A stretch of DNA of 56,896 bases from an uncultured Oxalobacter sp. (GCA_905202055.1 CAJKQK010000007.1:1-56896); one strand, 5' to 3'. Shown: positions 26,193 through 36,101, numbered from the stretch's first letter. Program-made: numbers and translations. The notes: a model not told the origin generated them from the letters alone.

Positions 26193-27266
26193 ATGAGACA
26201 TTTGAAAATCATCTATTTCAGCAACTCCTGGGAACATCTGCTGGCCGCCGGGCTGGTCATTCTGGCACTGTTTCTCGTTCTGTACTCAACAAAACAGTAT
26301 GTCAGCGCAAGATTGTTCAAAAAAGCCAGCACAACCACGACGCACTGGGACGACATCCTTGCCGAAACCGTCAAGTCCACGAGTGTCATAACGATTTTCG
26401 TTTTTTCACTTCTGTGCGGCGTTTACATTCTCGATCTTCCGGACGAAGTCAACACGGTCAACGCCCATCTGGCGGCCGTCGTATTCCTCTTCCAGTGCGG
26501 TTTGTGGATCAGCAAGGCAACGTCATCCTGGCTGGCTTACAAGGCATCCCCCGAATTCGGAAAAGGGACGCGACATCAGGTAATGAACATGCATATTATC
26601 GGGTTTGCCACCAAACTCGTCATCTGGACAATTGCACTGCTTCTGATACTCAGCAATCTCGGCATCAACATAACGGCATTGATCGCCAGTCTGGGTATCG
26701 GCGGTATCGCCGTCGCGCTGGCTGTCCAGAACATTCTCGGTGATCTGTTCGCCTCACTTTCCATCGCGATAGACAAACCATTCGAAGTCGGCGATTCAAT
26801 CGTCATCGACGACCTGAACGGTACCGTCAAGTATGTCGGACTGAAAACCACCCGGCTGACCAGCATTTCGGGTGAAGAACTGATTATTTCCAATGCCGAC
26901 CTGCTGAAAAGCCGGATTCACAACTTCAAGAAAATGCAGGAAAGGCGCATGGTTTTTTCCATTGGGGTCACATTCGACACACCACCTGAAAAGTTGCATC
27001 GCATCAACCGGATCGTTGAGGACATTTTCAGCGGGATTCCGACGACACGGCTTGACCGGGTTCACTTCAACAATATCGGCCAGTCCAGCCTGAATTATGA
27101 AATCGCCTATTACGTCAAAAGCTCGGATTACAGTATCGCCATGGATGCCCAGCAGGAAGTCAATTTGTCGTTGATCGAACATTTCGCCGACGAAAAGATC
27201 GAGTTTGCCTTTCCTACGAGAACCCTGTATCTGGCCAGGGACGAATCTGCATCAACCGGTCAGTGA
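26193..27266 (+). CDS. MscS-family mechanosensitive channel
   Basis: The 357-residue inner-membrane protein has about four predicted helices in the N-terminal half, then the MscS pore and beta domain: LGIGGIAVALAVQNILGDL (pore helix, about residues 168-188) and KPFEVGDSIVIDDLNGTVKYVGLKTTRL. It should open under membrane tension to release solutes on osmotic downshift. The stop lies inside the end of the convergent yejF gene, a 15-base overlap. Confidence 0.92.
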   Translation: MRHLKIIYFSNSWEHLLAAGLVILALFLVLYSTKQYVSARLFKKASTTTTHWDDILAETVKSTSVITIFVFSLLCGVYILDLPDEVNTVNAHLAAVVFLFQCGLWISKATSSWLAYKASPEFGKGTRHQVMNMHIIGFATKLVIWTIALLLILSNLGINITALIASLGIGGIAVALAVQNILGDLFASLSIAIDKPFEVGDSIVIDDLNGTVKYVGLKTTRLTSISGEELIISNADLLKSRIHNFKKMQERRMVFSIGVTFDTPPEKLHRINRIVEDIFSGIPTTRLDRVHFNNIGQSSLNYEIAYYVKSSDYSIAMDAQQEVNLSLIEHFADEKIEFAFPTRTLYLARDESASTGQ

Positions 27267-28964
27267 ACCGTATTTGTCTTTCGGAATGGCCGCCAGAAGC
27301 GTCTGAGTATAAGGATGGCGCGGGTTACGGTATATTTCGTCCGAATCGGCCATTTCGACGACTTCCCCATGTCGCATGACCATGACCTGATCGGCCATGT
27401 ATTTCACCACGGACAGATCATGCGAGATAAAGAGATAGGAAAGGCCGAATTCGTCTTGCAGATCCTGCAAGAGATTCAGAATCTGTGCCTGAACGGAAAC
27501 GTCGAGTGCGGAAACCGATTCATCGCAAACCAGCACTTCAGGCTGCATGGTCAGACAGCGGGCAATGGCGATACGCTGGCGCTGCCCTCCCGAAAACTCA
27601 TGGGGATAACGATAAAACGCTTCAGGAGGCAAACCGACTTTTTTCAGCCAGTCGAACGCCATTTCCTTGCGTTCTGAAGAAGAAACGCCGATACGATGAA
27701 TGGCAAGCGGCTCCATCAGAATCTGTCCGACTGTAAAACGGGGATTCAGCGATGCATATGGATTCTGGAAAATAATCTGGATACGGCGCTTGTATGGCAG
27801 AAATTCCTTCTCCGTCATGGAAAGGATGTCATGGCCATCGAAGAAAACCTGTCCCGTACTTGCCGAATGCAGCCTCATCAGCGTCAGCCCCAGCGTCGTT
27901 TTTCCCGAACCCGATTCGCCGACAATGCCCAATGTTTTCTTGCGTGGCAAAACAAAAGAAACGTCTTTGACTGCCGGGAACAGTTTCTTCCTGAAAAAGC
28001 CGGACCGGATTTCGAAATTCTTGCTCAAATGCCGGACATCCAGTACGGGTTCATCGTTCTTCAAATACCCTTTGATTCTTTGTGGAACATCTTCATGAGG
28101 TTTTCCGTCCGCCTGCATGACGTCATCGATAACCGGCAAATGAAAAGGCCTTTCGTTTATGGGCGGACGGCACAACAACAGGGCTTTGGTATAAGGATGG
28201 GATGGATGAACGAAAACGTCGCTTGCGCTCGCCTGCTCCTTCACATCGCCATAGCGCATGACAATCACTTCATCGGCTATTTCCGATACCAGTTGCAAAT
28301 CATGAGTGATGAACAGAACCGACATGTGGTGCCGTTGTTGCAGGGACTGGATCAGTTCGATAATCTGTCGCTGAATGGTTACGTCCAGCGCTGTCGTCGG
28401 TTCATCGGCAATCAGTAAATGGGGTTCACACGCGATTGCCATCGCAATCATGACTCTCTGCTGCTGACCACCGGACAACTCATGCGGGTACGCGTCCACT
28501 TTGGTCGATGGATCGGGTATGCCGACTTCATCCAGCAATTCGATGGTACGTTCACGTGCCTGCCTTCCTGTCATCCCCTTGTGGAAACGAAGCACTTCCG
28601 CAATCTGGTAACCGACGGTAAAAACCGGATTCAAGGATGACATCGGTTCCTGAAATACCATCGATATTTTCGAGCCGCACAATTGCCTTCTTTGCCGGGC
28701 AGTCATCCCGAAAAGACTGTTTCCTTCAAACAGGACTTTTGACGACGGATCGATAATCGTATTGCTTTCCGGCAGCAAGCCCATGACCGCCAGTGCACTC
28801 ACCGATTTCCCGCTGCCGGATTCACCGACCAGCGCTACCGTCCTGTTAAGGGGGACATCGAAAGAAATGCCCTTGACCGCTTCAAATACCGTGTTCTTGT
28901 CGACTCTGAACGATACGCGCAGGTTGTCGACACGCAGGAGAATGTCAGATTCAGGCATAGTCAT
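27252..28964 (-). CDS. yejF: Peptide ABC transporter, double ATPase subunit (YejF-like)
   Basis: The 570-residue cytoplasmic protein holds two nucleotide-binding domains. The first has Walker A GESGSGKSVSA and signature LSGGQQQR; the second has GESGSGKTTLG and FSGGQRQR; each has a Walker B segment (LLIADEPT and VLVCDESVSALD). This fused form drives the Yej-type peptide importer. It overlaps yejE by four bases (ATGA). It is last in the operon, and its 3' end overlaps mscS. Confidence 0.94.
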   Translation of the reverse strand: MTMPESDILLRVDNLRVSFRVDKNTVFEAVKGISFDVPLNRTVALVGESGSGKSVSALAVMGLLPESNTIIDPSSKVLFEGNSLFGMTARQRRQLCGSKISMVFQEPMSSLNPVFTVGYQIAEVLRFHKGMTGRQARERTIELLDEVGIPDPSTKVDAYPHELSGGQQQRVMIAMAIACEPHLLIADEPTTALDVTIQRQIIELIQSLQQRHHMSVLFITHDLQLVSEIADEVIVMRYGDVKEQASASDVFVHPSHPYTKALLLCRPPINERPFHLPVIDDVMQADGKPHEDVPQRIKGYLKNDEPVLDVRHLSKNFEIRSGFFRKKLFPAVKDVSFVLPRKKTLGIVGESGSGKTTLGLTLMRLHSASTGQVFFDGHDILSMTEKEFLPYKRRIQIIFQNPYASLNPRFTVGQILMEPLAIHRIGVSSSERKEMAFDWLKKVGLPPEAFYRYPHEFSGGQRQRIAIARCLTMQPEVLVCDESVSALDVSVQAQILNLLQDLQDEFGLSYLFISHDLSVVKYMADQVMVMRHGEVVEMADSDEIYRNPRHPYTQTLLAAIPKDKYGSLTG

Positions 28965-30094
28965 GAATCCCCCTGTTTCAGTTTAGGATCAAGCGCATCC
29001 CGCAATCCGTCGGTAAACAATGACAGCGCCGTTACCAGAATCGCCATTGATACGGTCACGGCAACCAGTTGCCACCATTTGCCGAGAATAAGCTCGTTCT
29101 GGGCTTCATTCAGCATGCTTCCCCATGATACGACCCCGACCGGAACACCGAACCCCAGAAAGCTCAGAATGACTTCCGATTTGATGAAACCGACGGACAA
29201 TATCGACATCTGGACAAGCGATATATGGCTGACGTTTGGAAAAATATGCACGAACATCCTGCGCCAGCTGGACGCACCTATCGTGTTTGCCGCCAGAACA
29301 TATTCACGTTCCTTGTGTTTGATGTATTCCGCCCGGACCAGCCGGAACACACCCGTCCAGCCAGTCAGGCCGAGGATCAGGATAATAGTGAGCACTCCCT
29401 TGCTTTGAAGGACGGCAGCCACCGCGAGAATCAGGAGAAGATAGGGAATGGACGTGAACACGTTATAAAACCAGTTGAGGAAATCATCTGTCCAGCCACC
29501 GAAATACCCGGCAAATGCCCCAAGAAAAGTACCCAGCAACGTCGCAACGAAAGCGGCAATCAGGCCGACCAGAATGGATGTTTCCGATCCCTTGACCGTT
29601 TTCTTGATGATGTCGTGCCCCCACTTGTCTGCGCCGAACGGGAGAGTTTTCAAGCGTCCTGAATCGTCGGATACCGCTGTTTCTTCCAGGCTTTGCTGGC
29701 TCCTGATTTCTTCCATTTCCGTTTTCAAAGGGTCTTCAATGCCATAGGTTTCTGTTGAAAATTGCCCTGTTGAAACTTCTTTTCTCAGATCACGGATAAT
29801 ATCTTTCAACGGATCGACCGGATTTTCCGGCGGCACTTCACGCACAGGTACGGCATCCGGTTCAGCCGGTTCATCAGCGGTATAACCGGATTGCTCGCCG
29901 ATAAAATCAGGAGGTGCATAGTGAACGCCTACTTCTTTCGACCAGTCGGATGCGACAAAACCGGATGCGGAGAAAACGAGCAATCCCAGAAAAAGCACGA
30001 CAATACCCATCGAAAACATGGCAGGCCGGTCTGCCTTCAGACGCTTCCATGTCAACGCCCACAATCCTTCAGATGAAATCGGGTGGTTCGCCAT
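28961..30094 (-). CDS. yejE: Peptide ABC transporter permease (YejE-like)
   Basis: The 377-residue permease has an N-terminal helix after a basic stretch (TWKRLKADRPAMFSMG), a long extracytoplasmic Glu/Pro-rich insert of about 130 residues, and a BPD_transp_1 domain with five helices. The EAA loop is VLAANTIGASSWRRMFVHIFP. I chose the ATG at 30094, five bases after yejB ends; a longer reading frame would overlap yejB. The insert is in the place where YejE proteins carry a periplasmic segment. Confidence 0.92.
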   Translation of the reverse strand: MANHPISSEGLWALTWKRLKADRPAMFSMGIVVLFLGLLVFSASGFVASDWSKEVGVHYAPPDFIGEQSGYTADEPAEPDAVPVREVPPENPVDPLKDIIRDLRKEVSTGQFSTETYGIEDPLKTEMEEIRSQQSLEETAVSDDSGRLKTLPFGADKWGHDIIKKTVKGSETSILVGLIAAFVATLLGTFLGAFAGYFGGWTDDFLNWFYNVFTSIPYLLLILAVAAVLQSKGVLTIILILGLTGWTGVFRLVRAEYIKHKEREYVLAANTIGASSWRRMFVHIFPNVSHISLVQMSILSVGFIKSEVILSFLGFGVPVGVVSWGSMLNEAQNELILGKWWQLVAVTVSMAILVTALSLFTDGLRDALDPKLKQGDS

Positions 30095-30099
30095 GACAT

Positions 30100-31038
30100 T
30101 CACCGCAGACGGACACGCGGATCGATCTTCTGGTACAGCAGATCCGCCAGCAGGTTGAAGAACATCGTCGCTATCGCAACATAAACGGTAATCGCCTTGA
30201 TTACCGGGAAGTCGCTCCGTTCGACTGCCAGAATGATTTCGCGGCCGATACCCGGTATCGAAAAGAAACGCTCGACCAGAAAAGCTCCGATCAATAAAGA
30301 CGGCAAATTCGACATCACATAGGTGATGATGGGAATCGTCGCATTGCGCAAGACATGAACCCACAGAATCCGCTTTTCGGTGAGTCCCTTGGCTCGTGCC
30401 GTCCGGACATAATCCTGACCGATTTCGTCCAGCATGAACGTCCTGTACAGGCGCAAATTGGGGGCAATGCTGACGACAAGCAGAATCAGGATCGGAAGGG
30501 ATGAATACCTGAACAAATCCTGAACCCAGTTGTCCCCCCATCCCTGCACAGGGAACCATCCCAGTTTATAGGCGAGCAGATACTGGAATACGATAATGTA
30601 AACGAGAATACTGACCGACATGCCGACCGTACAGACAATCATAATCATCCTGTCGGTAAGTGAGCCGCGTACATAGGCAACGGCCAATCCCAGCGCGATG
30701 GCAAGTCCGGTTTCAAGAATGGTCAGTGGAATCAGGAGCGTCAGCGAAGGTCCAAGCCTTGAGAGCAGAATGCCCGAAACCGATTCACCGGTGCTCCAGC
30801 TATTGCCGAAGTCGAAACAGATTGTCTGTTTCAGAAATATCCACAGCTGCACATACACAGGCTCGTCAATGCCCAGTTGTCGCCGGATATTGACAATCTG
30901 TTCCGGACTGGAAATTTTCCCTGCCAACACATAGGCAGGATCGCCGCCGACCCAGTTAAACAGAAAGAAAACCAGAAGCAGGACACCCAGAATGGTCGGT
31001 ATCATCTGCCAGAGGCGTCGAATCAGATAGGAAAACAT
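30100..31038 (-). CDS. yejB: Peptide ABC transporter permease (YejB-like)
   Basis: The 312-residue permease begins MFSYLIRRLWQMIPTILGVL, the usual N-terminal helix of the DppB/OppB/YejB group. The EAA loop is DYVRTARAKGLTEKRILWVH (about residue 215), followed by NATIPIITYVMSNLPSLLIG. It forms the membrane pore with YejE. It is shorter than E. coli YejB (364 residues). It follows the M3 peptidase gene by 80 bases. Confidence 0.92.
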   Translation of the reverse strand: MFSYLIRRLWQMIPTILGVLLLVFFLFNWVGGDPAYVLAGKISSPEQIVNIRRQLGIDEPVYVQLWIFLKQTICFDFGNSWSTGESVSGILLSRLGPSLTLLIPLTILETGLAIALGLAVAYVRGSLTDRMIMIVCTVGMSVSILVYIIVFQYLLAYKLGWFPVQGWGDNWVQDLFRYSSLPILILLVVSIAPNLRLYRTFMLDEIGQDYVRTARAKGLTEKRILWVHVLRNATIPIITYVMSNLPSLLIGAFLVERFFSIPGIGREIILAVERSDFPVIKAITVYVAIATMFFNLLADLLYQKIDPRVRLR

Positions 31039-31118
31039 GTTTTTCGGCAGTCCTGTTCAGCGAATATGCGTCCTTCACGAAATAACGCGGCCGTTTTTTG
31101 CATCACGGCCGTGCCATG

Positions 31119-33140
31119 TTACTTCTTGCCCGGTGCATTGCCACTGATGTCCTCATAAAAAGCGGTACTGTCGGGTGAGCGTCCCAGGAAATACCTGACC
31201 ATCCTGTCGGCAGGCAATTCGCTGCCTTTTTCCAGAATCGTCTTCCTGTAAAACTGTCCGACCTGCGGGTCCATCAGTTTTCCATTGAAACGGGAAAGCA
31301 TATCGAGCGCCAGAACTTTCGACCAGAGATAACCGTAATATCCGGCCGAGTAGCCACCGACGACATGACCGAACTGCCCAGGGAACTGCGTACCGGGATC
31401 GTAGCCCTGAACCGTATCGCCTTCCATCTCCATCCATGTCTTCATGACGTCGCCCGGCTTGTCGCTGTGGAGCGCCATGTCGTATTTGGCGTAAAGGACC
31501 TGACGGGAATACAGAATGCCCTGCCCGAACTTGCGGGATTCATTCAGGCGCTTCAACATATCCCGGTCAACTGCCGGGCAAGCGTTTGTGCAATACGCAG
31601 GCAGGGTGGAAAGCGCGTCGTAATTGTGTGCCCATTCTTCGTACATCTGGGATGGCGCCTCGACAAAGTCCCTTTCCACACTGGTGCCAGACTGATCGAC
31701 GAAGCGCGTATTGGACAAGACACCATGCAGGACATGTCCGAATTCATGCAACATCGTTTCAAGTTCGTCCAGATCCAGTCCAATCCGGTTGAAATTGGTC
31801 ACCAGAACCGAAATCGGCTGACGGTTTTCCGTCGTGCTCGATCCCTGAACCGGGAAAGCCGCCGCGTGTCCGTACTTGCCGTCACGCGGGAAAATATCAA
31901 GATAAATGCCGCCGATCTGTTTGCCGGAAGCCTTGTCGATCACATCGTAATAAACGACATCCGAATGCCAGACCGGAACGTCGGCTTTTTTGAATTCAAT
32001 GCCGTACAGCTTGCTGGACAATCCCATAACCCAGTCCATCGAAGCATGCGTCGGGAAATACTGGCGCAAGGCATTCTGGTCAATGTTGTAACGGGATTCC
32101 TTGACTCTTTGCTGCCAGTAATTGGTATCCCAGTGTTTGATTTCCGATTCCGAAAAGAGAATTCCGCGCTGCTGTGCCTTGAATGCCCGCAACTCATCCA
32201 GTTCTTTTTTCTCGGCAGGTACGACGATGCTCTCTACATTATCCAGAAACTTGTTGACCGGTCCCGGCTTTTTCGCCATACGCCTGCGCAGAGCAAAATC
32301 GGCATAACTGCGATAGCCGGACAGCATGGCCATTTCATGTCTCAGATTGACGGCTTCCTGCAAGAGCTGGATGTTGGCAGATGTTCCACGATTGATAAAC
32401 GCAAACCGATACCGTTCCCGCGCCTTGTCATTATCCGCATACTGCATGAAAGGAATGTATTCAGGATAGGAAAAACCCAACAGATAATTGCCCTGGCCGT
32501 CACGCTGGATATTGGCAAGGTATTCTTTCGACATGCCCTGCATCTCTTCGGGGGTAAAAACCAGTTTGGTCTTGTTGTCCCGGATGTTGCGCGAAAATTC
32601 CTGATCGATTTCGGCCAATCTTGCCAGTATCTGTTTCACACGGTTACGTTTCTCCGTCGTCAGCGAAACACCGGCATCCTCGTAGGCACTGACGATGTCC
32701 TGACGCAATTTCCGTTCTTCGTCATCGTTCACCCGCATGATGCGCATGTTCCTGTAAAGCTTTTCGTTCTGGAACAGATCGGTAATGAAACGCTGCACAT
32801 TCATGGAACAGGCATCGGCATTTTTCCGGACATTGGCGTCCGGTGACACCTGACTTAACAGCGCCATCGGCCCATGCAGGTTTTCCAGTTCAATCTGGAG
32901 ACGGTTCCATCCCTTCAGGAATTCGGCTGCACCGGTTTCGGATTGCGGCTGTATTTTTTCCAGAGCCGAGATCTGTTGGCCCAGATCGCTCAAACCCTGT
33001 TGACAGCGTGGCCCGATTTCATCGGCCGAAGGCAACGGCAGAACAGGACGATCCGAGGCAGCCAGAGCGGGAATGGAAACAGTCAGAGCCAGTGACAGGG
33101 CACAGACAAGAGACTTGAAAACAGGAGCTTTATTCTTCAT
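31119..33140 (-). CDS. Exported M3-family oligopeptidase
   Basis: The 673-residue zinc peptidase has a Sec signal peptide (cleavage near SIPALAA, about residue 27) and the HExxH zinc motif His465-Glu-Phe-Gly-His469 within the M3 signature. A glutamate ligand follows in the region of VERDFVEAPSQMYEEW (about residue 493). M3 enzymes cut short peptides, and most bacterial members (OpdA, Dcp, PepF) are cytoplasmic; the signal peptide puts this one in the periplasm. It sits between the binding protein and permease genes, so trimming of peptides before import is a reasonable inference. Confidence 0.92.
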   Translation of the reverse strand: MKNKAPVFKSLVCALSLALTVSIPALAASDRPVLPLPSADEIGPRCQQGLSDLGQQISALEKIQPQSETGAAEFLKGWNRLQIELENLHGPMALLSQVSPDANVRKNADACSMNVQRFITDLFQNEKLYRNMRIMRVNDDEERKLRQDIVSAYEDAGVSLTTEKRNRVKQILARLAEIDQEFSRNIRDNKTKLVFTPEEMQGMSKEYLANIQRDGQGNYLLGFSYPEYIPFMQYADNDKARERYRFAFINRGTSANIQLLQEAVNLRHEMAMLSGYRSYADFALRRRMAKKPGPVNKFLDNVESIVVPAEKKELDELRAFKAQQRGILFSESEIKHWDTNYWQQRVKESRYNIDQNALRQYFPTHASMDWVMGLSSKLYGIEFKKADVPVWHSDVVYYDVIDKASGKQIGGIYLDIFPRDGKYGHAAAFPVQGSSTTENRQPISVLVTNFNRIGLDLDELETMLHEFGHVLHGVLSNTRFVDQSGTSVERDFVEAPSQMYEEWAHNYDALSTLPAYCTNACPAVDRDMLKRLNESRKFGQGILYSRQVLYAKYDMALHSDKPGDVMKTWMEMEGDTVQGYDPGTQFPGQFGHVVGGYSAGYYGYLWSKVLALDMLSRFNGKLMDPQVGQFYRKTILEKGSELPADRMVRYFLGRSPDSTAFYEDISGNAPGKK

Positions 33141-33196
33141 GGTTCTAAAACTTATCAGGTTCGAAGAGGCAATAATAGACCGTTATAACGGCAAAC

Positions 33197-34984
33197 TCAC
33201 CTTTTGTCATTGTCGATATCGATATATATCCATTCATTATGCATGACTGGGTGCTTCTTGTAACCGATCACGTACGGTTGCACAAGCATATTCCGGTAAC
33301 GGGCATAACCGATACGGGTCGGTGCATAGACTTCCAGAATTCGCGTCATCTTGTGATAAAGAAGATCTCTTTCACGACCGTCCGGGAGTGCCACAGACTT
33401 TTCGTAAAGCCGGTCATACTGTGGAATTCTGGCGCAACCGTTGTTGCTTTGTCCTGTGTGTGGGCCGTAAAACAATTGCATGAAATTGCTGCCATCAGGA
33501 TAATCCGCAATCCAGGGGCTCGTCCGCATCATCAGGCGACACTGCTTTTCGGCTTTGAGCAAATCGGGGAAAAGCCGCTTGTCGCTTTGCATTTTGATGC
33601 CGAGCGTATCGAACGTTTTTTTCCACATCTCCAGCTGTTGCTGCCCGGTGGAATCCGCACGGGCCGAGAAAACGATCACCAGAGGTTTCCCGTTCGGCAT
33701 TCGCCTGTAGCCATCCGCTCCTTTTTTGTAACCGAACTTGTCCAGCAAGGCATTCGCGACTTTCGGTTCATAACGGACGCTGCTTTTGTATTTGGCGTCA
33801 TGGCCGACAATACCGGGGGGTATGGGATACTCCAGTGGAATAGCTTCCCCGTTCCAGACGACATTGATTTCTTCTTTCACGTTATGCGCCATGGCAATGG
33901 CACGCCTCAAAGCTATTTTTTCTTTCGACAAGCCGCCGACGACCGGATTTTGCATATTGAAATAGAACTGGGAAAGTTCCGGTTCGATAATCCGTGACAG
34001 GCGGACACCTTTCGATGCCAGTTCCGGCCTCAAATGGCCTTTTTCAAGCGCTCTCGGAGCCAGAGGACCATCCAGATTGAACAAATCGATTTCCCGGTTT
34101 CCAAAAGCCAGCCATCTCGACTGGTCTTCAGGGATGACGGCAATTTCGACACGTCCGATCTGCGGCATCCGCTTTCCCTTCATCTCTTCGACGATCCGCC
34201 TGTCTTCCGGATCGCTTCCTGCCCTGAAATCCCAGATAAACCCCCTGTATCCCGGGTTGGCATCCAGAATCATCTTCGACCCACGCTGCCACCCGGCTAG
34301 GACATAAGGGCCGGTTCCCACCGGATGCTCCATAATCTGTCCATTACCGTCTGTATATCTGTCGACAATTTCGTGTGCGACGGCGCTTGTCGGATAATGC
34401 GCCAGTACATGAGTCAGGTTATAGTCCGGTTTGCTTAAATGAATTCTGAACGTATAACGGTCGACCAGTTCGAGCCCGCGAATTGGTTTTGCATAGTCTA
34501 AATGTCCTGTTTTTGCGGCCTGTTTTGCCAGTGTATCCAGACCGATGATTTTTCCTTCCAGCAGCCATCCCCAGGTCGATCTCACGCCCGGGTCCATCAG
34601 TCGTTTGATCGAATAAATATAGTCGGCAGCCGTCAATTCCCGCTTTTTGCCACCAAAGGCGGGATCGTCTGTAAAGTAAATACCCTTTTTCAGTGTAATC
34701 GTATAGGTTTTTCCATGATTGCTGACTACCGGCATGGATGCCGCTGTTGATGGCACCAGCTTTGCCGGCCTTGCCAGATAATCGTATGCGTAAAGGGTCT
34801 CATATATCGACCTGATCACCTGACCGGAATACATGTCATGGGCAACGGCAGGGTCGAACCCTGTCTCCGGCGAAGGAAATACATAATGGAGAACCTTCTG
34901 CGAATCGGCAGCTTGCGCGAAAGGCAACGCAATACCAATAAGCAATATCAACAACGATTTCCGGAATCGGTCAACAATAGACAT
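33197..34984 (-). CDS. Peptide ABC transporter substrate-binding protein
   Basis: The 595-residue periplasmic protein is of the SBP_bac_5 (DppA/OppA/YejA) family. It has a signal peptide ending ALPFAQAADS (about residue 26), the family motif region FPSPETGFDPAVAHDMYSGQV, ELTAADYIYSIKRLMDP, and NGEAIPLEYPIPPGI. It is the first gene of the minus-strand operon with the M3 peptidase and yejB-yejE-yejF. Ligand is not shown; oligopeptides fit the neighbours. No strong ribosome binding site is visible upstream. Confidence 0.92.
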   Translation of the reverse strand: MSIVDRFRKSLLILLIGIALPFAQAADSQKVLHYVFPSPETGFDPAVAHDMYSGQVIRSIYETLYAYDYLARPAKLVPSTAASMPVVSNHGKTYTITLKKGIYFTDDPAFGGKKRELTAADYIYSIKRLMDPGVRSTWGWLLEGKIIGLDTLAKQAAKTGHLDYAKPIRGLELVDRYTFRIHLSKPDYNLTHVLAHYPTSAVAHEIVDRYTDGNGQIMEHPVGTGPYVLAGWQRGSKMILDANPGYRGFIWDFRAGSDPEDRRIVEEMKGKRMPQIGRVEIAVIPEDQSRWLAFGNREIDLFNLDGPLAPRALEKGHLRPELASKGVRLSRIIEPELSQFYFNMQNPVVGGLSKEKIALRRAIAMAHNVKEEINVVWNGEAIPLEYPIPPGIVGHDAKYKSSVRYEPKVANALLDKFGYKKGADGYRRMPNGKPLVIVFSARADSTGQQQLEMWKKTFDTLGIKMQSDKRLFPDLLKAEKQCRLMMRTSPWIADYPDGSNFMQLFYGPHTGQSNNGCARIPQYDRLYEKSVALPDGRERDLLYHKMTRILEVYAPTRIGYARYRNMLVQPYVIGYKKHPVMHNEWIYIDIDNDKR

Positions 34985-35178
34985 GTCAAAAAAATCAGTA
35001 ATTCATGATAAAAATTTCACCGAACCAATATTTTTTTATATAAAACGATAAAAAATTAAATAATGGAAAATATTCAAGAGATTTTCACTTCTTCAATCTT
35101 TTTTCAATATTCAGGAAAAAAAAGGTATAGTTAAAAGATTATTTGTCTGTTCAGGACTTTTGTAATTTTTTGAAACAA

Positions 35179-35203
35179 AATGAAATTGTTTTGAAATTTC
35201 ATT
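35179..35203. other. Inverted repeat upstream of the parvulin gene
   Basis: AATGAAATT and AATTTCATT form a perfect 9-bp inverted repeat around a 7-base loop, 39 bases before the ATG. The surrounding 258-base gap (34985-35242) is very AT-rich and holds no gene. It may be an operator or a leader hairpin; AT-richness makes chance pairing easier. Confidence 0.45.
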
Positions 35204-35242
35204 CTATATTTTCTCACTGTATTGACTTTACTAGGAACTCTT

Positions 35243-36025
35243 ATGATTAAAAAAGCACTGGTTTTAGGCACTTTGTCGCTTTCTTTTGTTTCCTTTGCTG
35301 CATTCGCTCAAAACGTGGCTGTTGTAAATGGCAAAGCCATCCCTTCTTCTTATTCTGATGAAGCAGTCAGGGAAGTCGTCAAACAGGGGGGAAAAGACAC
35401 TCCTGAATTGAGAAACAATATCAAAACCCAGCTTATCGTAGGCGAAGTATTGTTGCAGGAGGCTGAAAAACAGAACCTGTCATCGTCCGACGACGTCAAA
35501 AAACAGATGGAAATGGCAAGACGTTCCATCCTGATCGATGCGTTGAGAAACGACTATGTCAGGAAGAATCCTGTCAGCGACAATGAAGTCAGGGCCGAAT
35601 ACGACCGTCTTGTCAAAATGCAGAAAGGCCAGACGGAATATCACGTCAAACACATTCTGGTCAAAGACAAGGCTAGTGCCGAGAACATCATCAAACAGTT
35701 AAACAAAGGTTCCAGCTTTGAAAAACTGGCGCAGGAAAAATCTCTCGACAAGGCTTCCGCTGCCAGAGGCGGCGACATGGGATGGGCCACTGCCGGCGAT
35801 CTCGTCAAGCCATTTTCCGATGCGATGGTATCGCTGAAAAAAGGCCAGGTCAGCAAAACCCCTGTCCAAACCGAATTCGGTTATCACATCATCAAGGTAG
35901 TCGACTCACAAAAAGTGAAAATCCCGACTTATGAACAGATCAAGCCTAAACTGAAAGCCTCCATGCAGTACAGAAAATGGCAGGAATACGAAATGGGCCT
36001 GATGAAAGAAGCGAAAATCCAGTAA
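35243..36025 (+). CDS. Periplasmic parvulin-type peptidyl-prolyl isomerase
   Basis: The 260-residue protein has a signal peptide (KKALVLGTLSLSFVSFAAFA, cleaved near AFAQ, residue 23), an N-terminal SurA-like helical part, and a parvulin domain: HVKHILVKDKASAENIIKQL, EKLAQEKSLDKASAARGGDM, GWATAGDLVKPFSDAM and TEFGYHIIKVVDSQ. It would help fold proline-containing exported proteins. The ATG at 35243 has TAGGAA upstream and was preferred over an in-frame start at 35222. A terminator follows. Related to PpiC/PrsA and SurA. Confidence 0.93.
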   Translation: MIKKALVLGTLSLSFVSFAAFAQNVAVVNGKAIPSSYSDEAVREVVKQGGKDTPELRNNIKTQLIVGEVLLQEAEKQNLSSSDDVKKQMEMARRSILIDALRNDYVRKNPVSDNEVRAEYDRLVKMQKGQTEYHVKHILVKDKASAENIIKQLNKGSSFEKLAQEKSLDKASAARGGDMGWATAGDLVKPFSDAMVSLKKGQVSKTPVQTEFGYHIIKVVDSQKVKIPTYEQIKPKLKASMQYRKWQEYEMGLMKEAKIQ

Positions 36026-36040
36026 GACGCTTCCAGAATA

Positions 36041-36073
36041 AAAAAACCAGCCTTCTCGCAGGCTGGTTTTTTT
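36041..36073. terminator. Terminator after the parvulin gene
   Basis: AAACCAGCC pairs with GGCTGGTTT around TTCTCGCA, with an A run before and a T run after, so it serves the parvulin gene and possibly the convergent nudB. Confidence 0.9.
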
Positions 36074-36101
36074 ATTTTCTTTCAACCCGGTTTTGAACCC
36101 G

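Noticed and set aside
28961..30559. Longer yejE frame starting at 30559
   Set aside because: The extra part overlaps yejB on the same strand; the start at 30094 directly follows the yejB stop.
31365..32846. 493-residue plus-strand frame
   Set aside because: It is antisense to the M3 peptidase, which has signal peptide and zinc motif; no recognisable domain in the antisense frame.
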